Shown here piece by piece: positions 1 to 5,317 of a stretch of DNA of 32,997 bases (positions are counted from its first letter, which is position 1; each line of letters begins with the position of its first letter). The notes beneath the pieces were generated by a model, which saw only the letters and a program-made list of their open reading frames with translations, was not told the origin of the DNA and made no database searches. The position numbers were made by a program, and so were the translations under genes. Source of the DNA: Microcaldota archaeon (GTDB lineage: Archaea > Micrarchaeota > Micrarchaeia > Anstonellales > Anstonellaceae); NCBI GenBank assembly GCA_026396415.1, contig JAPLWX010000026.1, positions 1-32,997 on the forward strand, written 5' to 3'.

Positions 1-29
1 ATATTTACAATTTCCTCTGTATATGCCAT
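1..29 (-). CDS. Start of a gene cut by the left edge
   Basis: Only nine codons are in the window (M-A-Y-T-E-E-I-V-N). The start is well supported: the minus strand has a strong Shine-Dalgarno GGAGGTG six bases before the ATG at 29. It lies downstream of arsC on the same strand, so it could be the last gene of the resistance operon or have its own promoter. The product cannot be recognised. Confidence 0.5.
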
Positions 30-42
30 ATGGGGCACCTCC

Positions 43-59
43 TTGTTTGGTCCAAACAA
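43..59. promoter_or_regulatory. Perfect inverted repeat abutting a Shine-Dalgarno
   Basis: TTGTTTGG and CCAAACAA are separated by one base. The repeat ends exactly where the Shine-Dalgarno of the left-edge gene begins (37-42 on the minus strand). It could be a repressor operator or an mRNA hairpin. Which one is inference. Confidence 0.4.
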
Positions 60-69
60 ACTAAGAGGG

Positions 70-90
70 CGTAGGGCAAAAAGCCCTACG
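70..90. terminator. Hairpin downstream of arsC
   Basis: CGTAGGGC pairs with GCCCTACG around a five-base A (plus) or T (minus) loop, in the gap between arsC and the left-edge gene. No T-run follows the stem on the minus strand, so termination is only a possibility. It also fits the family of short-loop hairpins seen throughout the window's intergenic DNA. Confidence 0.35.
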
Positions 91-105
91 TAGCCCCATT
101 TATCT

Positions 106-132
106 TGGCTCCATAAGCGCTGTCACGCAACA
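106..132. repeat. 27-bp exact direct repeat, copy 1
   Basis: All 27 bases recur at 7104-7130 in the same orientation. This copy lies in the gap downstream of arsC. The sequence starts TGGCTCCATAAGCG and has no long internal symmetry. Bases on either side of the two copies do not match. Confidence 0.8.
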
Positions 133-160
133 CCTAGGAAACAGGGAGTCTGCTCGGCTA

Positions 161-550
161 TCAAATCTCAGAAACAAGTTTCTTTACTCTGCGTTCTATA
201 TCATCCCTGACTTCACGGTATTTTTCAATCGGCTTGCCCGCAGGGTCTTCCAACTCCCAATCGCTAGTCTTATCTGGCGGCGTCACCGGGCAGCCATCGG
301 CGCAGCCCATTGTGAAAATCTTGGCTGCCTTCTTGACCATGTCTGAAGCAAGCTTTTTTGGCTTCTTTTGCGAAATGTCGATGCCCTTTTCCTTCATTGC
401 GTCCACTGCGCCCTGCTTTATTGTCTTGGAAGGATTGGCTCCTGCGCTGATTCCAATGTATTCTGGGTTTTTGTTGTGAAAATTGAAGAATGCCTCTGCC
501 ATCTGGCTCCTTGCCGAATTTTCGGTGCAGACGAATAATATGTATTTCAT
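161..550 (-). CDS. arsC: Arsenate reductase, LMW-phosphatase (thioredoxin-coupled) type
   Basis: The 129-residue protein reduces arsenate to arsenite in the cytoplasm, if family function holds. It opens with MKYILFVCTENSARSQ, which contains the CX5R phosphatase P-loop (C-T-E-N-S-A-R). A second conserved region, MGCADGCP, supplies the two further cysteines expected for the disulfide relay of thioredoxin-coupled ArsC. It is followed by DWELEDPAGKP, which matches the catalytic Asp-Pro loop. I chose the ATG at 550 because the P-loop should begin within about ten residues and a GGGGCGG precedes it; upstream in-frame codons would add 20 residues overlapping the ATPase gene. Only 11 bases separate it from the ATPase stop, so it is co-transcribed with that gene. 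A low-molecular-weight protein tyrosine phosphatase is the main alternative. Confidence 0.88.
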   Translation of the reverse strand: MKYILFVCTENSARSQMAEAFFNFHNKNPEYIGISAGANPSKTIKQGAVDAMKEKGIDISQKKPKKLASDMVKKAAKIFTMGCADGCPVTPPDKTSDWELEDPAGKPIEKYREVRDDIERRVKKLVSEI

Positions 551-561
551 TGAACCGCCCC

Positions 562-2526
562 TTACTTGAACCGTATCAGCAGCGCAGAATTTAGCATCAC
601 TGAGAAGCACCCTGCCTCCTGGAAAATCACCGCGAGCGCTGGCACGAACAAGCCTGTTGCCGAAAGTCCGAATCCAAGCACATTGTAGGCCATGGAGAAC
701 ACGATGTTCCCCTTTATTGTGCGCAGAGTCTGTCTGCTCAAGCGTATGGTTTCGGCAACTTTTCCAATGTCATTCGTCTTGAGCACAATATCTGCAGCGC
801 TGATAGATACATCCGTTCCAGAGCCCATGGCAATGGAGACATTTGCAGCTGAGAGCGCTGGCGCGTCGTTTATGCCATCGCCCACCATCACCACCTTGTA
901 CTTCTTTTTCAGCTCCTCCACTATCCGCACTTTGTCTTCCGGAAGAAGCTCTGCCCGAATATCCTCGATGCCAAGCTGCTTTCCAACCGCCTCTGAAACT
1001 GTGCGGTGGTCCCCGGAGAGGAGTACAATCTTCTTTATGCCAAGCTTGCGCAGGTTCTCCACGGCTTGGCGAGAGTTTTCCTTCAGAATGTCTGCTACGG
1101 CAATCACTCCGGCAACCTTGCCGCCGACTGCGACTATGAGCAGTGTTTTCCCTTCCTTGCCGCGCTTCGCAATTTCATCCTCAGCTTTCTTTGAAACTCT
1201 CACCTTGTTATCACGCAGCAGCTTACTATTCCCTACTAGCACTTCCTTTCCCTTTACCTTGGCAAACACACCCTTGCCCGGGAATACCTTGAAGGAGGAC
1301 GGTTCGGCAAGCACAATCTTGCGCTTCTTTGCCTCGTCCATGATGCTTGTGGAAAGCGCGTGCTCGGACAATTTCTCTGCACTTGCCGCATAGAATAGCA
1401 GCTTTTCAGCGCCGATTCCATCAAACGTGGAAATGTCGGTCACAGACGGCTTCCCGAACGTGAGCGTGCCTGTCTTGTCGAAAACAACACAATCCACCTC
1501 TGAGGCGGCTTCCAGGTAGGTGCCGCCCTTTATCATGATTCCCTTGCGGGCGCCGTTGCCTATCCCGGCAACCACTGCCGCGGGCGTTGCCATAGATAGA
1601 GCACATGGGCAGGCTACAAGCAGCACTGCGGCTGTTTTGACAGGGTCACCCGTCACCAGATACACTAATGTAGCAAAACCAAGAACAGCAGGAATGAATA
1701 CTCGCGCAATCTTGTCTGCGTATTTCTGAACCTCTGGCTTCTTTTGCTGCGCGTCTTGAACCATCCTCACTACTTTCGCCAGCGTGGTGTCCTCACCCAC
1801 CTTGGTTGCCTTCATCTCAAATGCGCCAAGCTCGCATATCGTGCCGCTCATCACCAGGTCTCCTGCGCTTTTCTCAAGAGGAATCCCTTCCCCTGTGATT
1901 GCAGATTCGTTGATTGAGCCGTTGCCTTTGGTAATAGTACCATCGACTGGAATGCCTTCCCCGCTTTTCACAACCAATATGTCACCAGGCTTTACTGTTT
2001 CCACTGCAACTTCTTCCTCGATAAATCCATGTTTCACCCTGGCTTTTTTCGGGGCAAGCGCCATCAGTTCGTCCACGGCACTTTTCATCTTCACCAATGT
2101 GAAAATTTCGAGTGTCTCAATTCCGAGCATCAATACAATGACCGAACCTGCCGGGAAGAACCTGCTTGAGAAAAGGCGATTGAGCCCCTCTCCAAGCCAC
2201 GATGCGTCCACAGAATGCGCGGCAGGTACGGCAAGTGCGGCAATGATGGCGATTCCGATAAGCACTTCTGTTGTGAGCTGCTTTTTCAGCAAGGCGTCAA
2301 GCGCCCTGCCGTATATCTGCGCCGAGCCTATGAAAATGGCGAGAAGCGCAGTATCTATTCCGAATAATGAATCAAGAATGTGAAACCAGCGCAAGGTAAA
2401 CAAGAGCATGACAGTTCCGTAAATCACGTACTGCCTGTACTTGCGCATTCTCTGCACTTCGCCCAATTTGTCTGTTTTAGCGGATGGAACCCCGCATGTC
2501 TCTCCAGGACCGCAATCGCAACCCAT
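562..2526 (-). CDS. P1B-type heavy-metal-translocating ATPase
   Basis: This 654-residue membrane protein should pump a soft metal ion out of the cell using ATP. Visible motifs in order: a Cys-rich N-terminus (MGCDCGPGETCG), TGE at 211-213 (actuator), CPC at 306-308 in the sixth membrane helix, DKTGT at 350-354 (phosphorylated Asp350), and GDGINDAP from 549. There is no full N-terminal HMA domain; the short Cys cluster stands in its place. The nucleotide-domain SEHP motif reads SEHA (387-390), so the usual Pro after the His is lost. The last helix has QEAGC followed by MLNSALL, where zinc/cadmium pumps have an Asp and copper pumps have a Met-Ser-Ser pattern. AYN in the preceding helix looks copper-like. 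Metal specificity is therefore open. It lies directly between the Cys-rich small protein and arsC in one operon. Confidence 0.92.
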   Translation of the reverse strand: MGCDCGPGETCGVPSAKTDKLGEVQRMRKYRQYVIYGTVMLLFTLRWFHILDSLFGIDTALLAIFIGSAQIYGRALDALLKKQLTTEVLIGIAIIAALAVPAAHSVDASWLGEGLNRLFSSRFFPAGSVIVLMLGIETLEIFTLVKMKSAVDELMALAPKKARVKHGFIEEEVAVETVKPGDILVVKSGEGIPVDGTITKGNGSINESAITGEGIPLEKSAGDLVMSGTICELGAFEMKATKVGEDTTLAKVVRMVQDAQQKKPEVQKYADKIARVFIPAVLGFATLVYLVTGDPVKTAAVLLVACPCALSMATPAAVVAGIGNGARKGIMIKGGTYLEAASEVDCVVFDKTGTLTFGKPSVTDISTFDGIGAEKLLFYAASAEKLSEHALSTSIMDEAKKRKIVLAEPSSFKVFPGKGVFAKVKGKEVLVGNSKLLRDNKVRVSKKAEDEIAKRGKEGKTLLIVAVGGKVAGVIAVADILKENSRQAVENLRKLGIKKIVLLSGDHRTVSEAVGKQLGIEDIRAELLPEDKVRIVEELKKKYKVVMVGDGINDAPALSAANVSIAMGSGTDVSISAADIVLKTNDIGKVAETIRLSRQTLRTIKGNIVFSMAYNVLGFGLSATGLFVPALAVIFQEAGCFSVMLNSALLIRFK

Positions 2527-2847
2527 TCAAACCACCTTGCGGCACTTTGCCACTTCCTTCTCTATTTCTGAGTACGATGGAATAGCGCCTGGCACCAGCA
2601 CCGTTTCATTCACAGAAACAACCGGGAGCGCGATTTTGCCGTCTGAGCCTGCTGCCTTGCGAAGGTAAGGGTACGCTTTAAGATCAATCGCAGGGTAAGC
2701 CTCGAATTCCAAGTGTTCTACTCCGAATTTTTTCACCAGCTTTCCCGCAACAAGTTCAAGGGCTGCCACGTCTTTGTTTGGTCCGCAGCCACACCCGCTT
2801 CCGCAAGAAGAGGCAAAGAACAGTCTTACAATTACTTTTCCGCTCAT
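2527..2847 (-). CDS. Cys-rich thioredoxin-like / ArsD-like small protein
   Basis: This 106-residue protein has an N-terminal beta-strand followed by the cluster SSCGSGCGCGP, then an alpha/beta pattern ending LPVVSVNETVLVPGAIPSYSEIEKEV. That ending resembles the second half of thioredoxin-fold or ArsD-type metallochaperones, which have a cis-Pro before a strand. The four cysteines near residues 15-21 could bind a soft metal or arsenite. Its stop is directly adjacent to the ATPase start and its start overlaps the arsR stop by four bases, so translation is coupled. The ATPase N-terminus carries a similar CDCGP cluster, which suggests metal hand-over from one to the other. That role is inference, and the family assignment is tentative. 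Confidence 0.6.
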   Translation of the reverse strand: MSGKVIVRLFFASSCGSGCGCGPNKDVAALELVAGKLVKKFGVEHLEFEAYPAIDLKAYPYLRKAAGSDGKIALPVVSVNETVLVPGAIPSYSEIEKEVAKCRKVV

Positions 2848-3113
2848 TTCAAATCACCTTTGCGCACTAGCAATTTTACCCTCGGATCGGCTATCTTGTA
2901 TATCATTTTCTTTCCCTCGCGCCTTGCGGATACGACTCCGGCCTTGGAAAGGCATTTCAGCTGAAGGGAAACCGTCGGCTGCGCCCTGTTGACTATTTTT
3001 GGGAGTTCGCAGGCGCAAAGCTCGCCATCAAGAAGGGCAGTGACTATTCGGTACCTCGTTTTGTCGCCCAGCGCCTTGAAAATGTCGCAATTGCAGCAGA
3101 CCTTCGTTTTCAT
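2844..3113 (-). CDS. arsR: ArsR/SmtB-family metal(loid)-responsive repressor
   Basis: This 89-residue winged-helix regulator includes FKALGDKTRYRIVTALLDGELCACELPKI, which carries the ELCxC metal-binding helix typical of ArsR (C-A-C). The recognition helix NRAQPTVSLQLKCLSKAGVV and the wing RREGKKMIYKI follow. An extra CCNC sits near residues 6-9. In the family, metal or arsenite binding releases the operator. It is the first gene of a four-gene minus-strand operon with the thioredoxin-like protein, ATPase and arsC. A TATA box 26 nt upstream of the ATG predicts a leaderless transcript. A 16-bp perfect palindrome lies over the start codon and is a candidate autoregulatory operator. Confidence 0.9.
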   Translation of the reverse strand: MKTKVCCNCDIFKALGDKTRYRIVTALLDGELCACELPKIVNRAQPTVSLQLKCLSKAGVVSARREGKKMIYKIADPRVKLLVRKGDLK

Positions 3114-3144
3114 GAAAACGTATTTATGAATGTAAATATATAAA
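3105..3144 (-). promoter_or_regulatory. arsR promoter with palindrome over the start codon
   Basis: On the minus strand the TATA box TTTATATA (3137-3144) is centred about 26 nt before the ATG at 3113, so transcription should start at or next to the start codon. The perfect palindrome CGTTTTCATGAAAACG (3105-3120) is centred on that ATG. A repressor bound there would block initiation. Confidence 0.6.
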
Positions 3145-3622
3145 CCCTTCCACCCCCCTCATTTCCGCGTGGCATGATTTTGCCACGCCCAGGCCGGTTT
3201 TGGCTATGTCGGTCCGACTTGTCGGCGCACCGACAAGTGGACCACTTGTCCCGTAGGACAAGTCGGTCTGTCATACTAATTCACAACAGAGGAGACGTCT
3301 GTCATCATTCCACGCCTGACTAATTTATTTCCTTAGGTTTCCGCGAGAGGTTTTCGCGGAAATGAGGTGTGAAAAAACGACTGAAAACAGCAATTAGGCT
3401 ATTGCCTAATCAAAAAACCAGAAACTCGTCAATTCCCTAGCCATACCATGTAGGTCCGACTTGTCGGCGCACCGACAAGTGGAGCACTTGTCCTGCAGGA
3501 CCAACTTTTCGCAGCGGCGAAAAGTGGTCCACTCGAGCCGCTGCTCGAGTCGGACAAGTCGCTCAGGCTAATGAATATGCATGTCGAAAACAGTGGATTT
3601 GCAGAATAAAATAGACCGATGT
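3114..3622. repeat. Non-coding block of repeated and nested hairpins
   Basis: I see no gene here. A 13-bp inverted repeat (CCTCATTTCCGCG at 3157-3169, complement at 3355-3367) frames about 210 bp. Within it, 3211-3251 recurs at 3453-3493 with one mismatch in 41 bases. Hairpins in copy 1: stem ACTTGTCGG with loop CGCA (3217-3238) and stem ACTTGTCC with loop CGTA (3244-3263). In copy 2 the first hairpin is identical (3459-3480). The second stem (3486-3493 with 3552-3559) now encloses two further hairpins: ACTTTTCGC with loop AGCG (3504-3525) and ACTCGAGC with loop CGCT (3531-3550). Other hairpins: 3343-3364 region (TTTCCGCGA stem) and 3393-3410 (ATTAGGC, loop TATT). Confidence 0.8.
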
Positions 3623-4078
3623 TCATACCCGTTTTCTCATCAGAATAAAATCAATTGAACTGCGTTGACATTTCAGTGTAAATTCCTTGATTCTTTTGAA
3701 TCCAGCATCGGAATAAAATTTCTCAGCCTGAAAAGTAGACCATGCGTCCAAGACCTTTATTCCGTCCTTTTTAGCTTCAGATAAAATTCTCTCCAGGATT
3801 TTCGTTCCAATGCCCTTTCTTTGCAAGTTCGGGTCTACGAATAAGGTGTGCACTTTTTGCCTATCATATCCGCCAATGCCCAAAATCCTATCCTCTTCAA
3901 CAGCCACAAAATACTTGACTTTCTTTGCTTTTTCAATGAGATTTTTCGGCGAGTTTGCTTCGACTTGCTCTTTGATGCTGGCCTTGCCATAATCGGGTGC
4001 GTTGTTTACTTGAAATCCTTTTTTGACGATGTGGCTTGCCGTGACAGCGTCTTCTTTTCGAAATTTTCTAATCAGCAT
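3623..4078 (-). CDS. GNAT-family N-acetyltransferase
   Basis: The 151-residue protein matches a GNAT fold from end to end. It begins MLIRKFRKEDAVTASHIV (strand 1, helix 1). VHTLFVDPNLQRKGIGTKIL is motif A with the acetyl-CoA pyrophosphate loop Q-R-K-G-I-G. A-E-K-F-Y-S-D-A-G-F follows as motif B. The substrate is unknown. The gene begins 10 bases after the HEPN gene stops, so it is the third gene of the MNT-HEPN-GNAT operon. It could be a passenger, or it could modify a component of the toxin-antitoxin system, which would be inference. No promoter is evident in the 10-base gap. Confidence 0.88.
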   Translation of the reverse strand: MLIRKFRKEDAVTASHIVKKGFQVNNAPDYGKASIKEQVEANSPKNLIEKAKKVKYFVAVEEDRILGIGGYDRQKVHTLFVDPNLQRKGIGTKILERILSEAKKDGIKVLDAWSTFQAEKFYSDAGFKRIKEFTLKCQRSSIDFILMRKRV

Positions 4079-4088
4079 GGATTCAACC

Positions 4089-4526
4089 TCAAGCGATCGG
4101 CGGCTGCTTTTTCAAAGCCCCTCTCGCAGCCTCCAGGAACTCTCTTGCCCAAGTTGCGACTGTCTCAGCGCTCTTGTCCGAGTAAATCATGCCATAATCG
4201 GCGTCCTGCCTCAGGTTCATGCAATCCCTGAAACGCTCGAAATGCTTTGCATCCATAACATTCTCATATAGCGCGCGAAGAGCGATTGACAGGCAGGCGT
4301 GGCTTTTTTCCCTGTACCCTTTCCTGTAGACGAGCGCCTTTGCAGTGTGGAACATCGAATAGTATGCCTGCACGGTCGCCCATTTGGGGTTGCCCTCCTT
4401 CAACGACTTTTCCGCGCTTGCCAGGTCGTACTCCGCAGCCTTGATTTCCTTCCCAACCAGGTCCATCTGGATTTCTATCTTCACAAGCCTCTTTTCCTCC
4501 AAACACTGCCTGAACCTGCTATCCAT
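4089..4526 (-). CDS. HEPN-domain protein, partner of the MNT nucleotidyltransferase
   Basis: An all-helical protein of about 145 residues with the HEPN signature AYYSMFHTAKALVYRKGYREKSHACL. HEPN proteins paired with MNT nucleotidyltransferases act as RNase-like toxins in type VII (HepT/MntA-like) systems. The sub-family here, ending LRQDADYGM, often lacks the RX4-6H catalytic motif, and I do not see a clean one; the nearest Arg/His pair is in YREKSH. I prefer the ATG at 4526, four bases after the upstream stop and preceded by GGTGAT. A TTG at 4538 would add four residues and overlap the MNT gene. It lies between MNT and GNAT on the minus strand. Confidence 0.85.
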   Translation of the reverse strand: MDSRFRQCLEEKRLVKIEIQMDLVGKEIKAAEYDLASAEKSLKEGNPKWATVQAYYSMFHTAKALVYRKGYREKSHACLSIALRALYENVMDAKHFERFRDCMNLRQDADYGMIYSDKSAETVATWAREFLEAARGALKKQPPIA

Positions 4527-4530
4527 CCCA

Positions 4531-5049
4531 TCACCCAAAAAGCTCTATTCCGGCATTTATCCTGTCGTAAAGCGGCTTGTCCCTCTTTTGGAGCTCAGTA
4601 TACTCCGGCCCGTTCATCACTATCGCTTTTATCCTCCCATCTCCTTCCAATTCCTTCCTGACGTTCTCTTTCACGCCCGAAAGAACGAAAAGGTCGATAT
4701 CGCTTTCCTCCCCATTCCTGCCAGTGGCACAGCTCCCGAAAAGCACGATCCTGGCAGAGTAGTCGGCAATCCTGTCAAGCACGGGCATCAAGTTATTCAC
4801 GGTCACGAACACCTTGAACTGCCGCAGGGCTGGGTTGTCGTCGTTCCTTCTGTAAAAGAGCATCTTGCCTTTTTTCGCCTGCTTCAGGAGCCCGGTCTTT
4901 GCAAATTCCTTGAGCATCCTGTTCGCAGAACCGGCACTTATACCGGCGCCCCTAGCAATCTGCCGCTCGAAAAGCTCCCCGTCCCTTGTGGATATGAATG
5001 CGAGGATTTTCATTTCAGTCTTTGAAAACAAATTCAATTTTTTGAACAT
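4531..5049 (-). CDS. MNT-type nucleotidyltransferase with N-terminal helix-turn-helix
   Basis: In this 172-residue protein, residues about 1-70 form a winged helix (FERQIARGAGISAGSANRMLKEFAKTGLLKQ, then wing GKMLFYRR). The C-terminal half is a minimal nucleotidyltransferase domain with FGSCATGRNGEESDIDLFVL, an exact GSX10DXD motif. In HepT/MntA pairs the nucleotidyltransferase neutralises the HEPN toxin by adding AMP. The added DNA-binding domain suggests it also represses its own operon. It is the first gene of the operon and its transcript is predicted to be leaderless. Confidence 0.88.
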   Translation of the reverse strand: MFKKLNLFSKTEMKILAFISTRDGELFERQIARGAGISAGSANRMLKEFAKTGLLKQAKKGKMLFYRRNDDNPALRQFKVFVTVNNLMPVLDRIADYSARIVLFGSCATGRNGEESDIDLFVLSGVKENVRKELEGDGRIKAIVMNGPEYTELQKRDKPLYDRINAGIELFG

Positions 5050-5078
5050 GAGATTATTTTATTGAACATGTATATAAT
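5042..5078 (-). promoter_or_regulatory. Promoter and candidate operator of the MNT-HEPN operon
   Basis: A TATA box (5071-5078, ATTATATA on the minus strand) is centred 26 nt before the ATG at 5049. TTGAACATG occurs twice (5042-5050 and 5062-5070), 20 bp apart or two helical turns. One copy covers the start codon and the other abuts the TATA box. This suits autoregulation by the HTH-bearing nucleotidyltransferase. Confidence 0.5.
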
Positions 5079-5105
5079 GCTTTCGCCCGTCTAACGCGAA
5101 AGTTT

Positions 5106-5120
5106 GCATCAGACCGTCCG
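5106..5120. repeat. Candidate att site, left end of integrative element
   Basis: GCATCAGACCGTCCG is repeated exactly at 10391-10405 in the same orientation. The two copies bracket the radical SAM pair and the integrase. The right copy is the 3' end of a predicted box C/D sRNA. Only the fragment, without box C, is present here, as expected for the displaced end of an integration target. Confidence 0.45.
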
Positions 5121-5281
5121 CTGGGTCAGTGACTCAGCATCAAGCCGCCCAAAGACACGTCGTTTCCTAGGAAGTGAAGGGGGTGCTACTTAAAAGAGGT
5201 CTACGCGCGCGCAATCCCCACAAATGCAACATGCCTGGTTTGGGAAACGAAAGCTGGCATGCGCCTAATGAATACATGACA

Positions 5282-5294
5282 TTATATTTATAAA
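5282..5294 (+). promoter_or_regulatory. TATA box of the first radical SAM gene
   Basis: TTATATTTATAAA is centred about 26-30 nt before the ATG at 5318, which predicts a leaderless mRNA. Confidence 0.55.
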
Positions 5295-5317
5295 CACGTT
5301 CATGCCGATTATGAGCC

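Noticed and set aside
3270-3330. A further C/D sRNA on the minus strand (ATGATGA-N12-CTGT)
   Set aside because: Box D' deviates from CTGA and no box C' or D follows at a reasonable distance.
3211-3559. Repeated units that could suggest a CRISPR array
   Set aside because: Only two long copies occur, spacers are not uniform, the units are nested palindromes, and no cas gene is nearby.
5084-5180. tRNA gene as the integration target left of the radical SAM genes
   Set aside because: No acceptor stem, T-loop or anticodon arm could be built here or around 10391-10480. The repeat fits the C/D sRNA end better.
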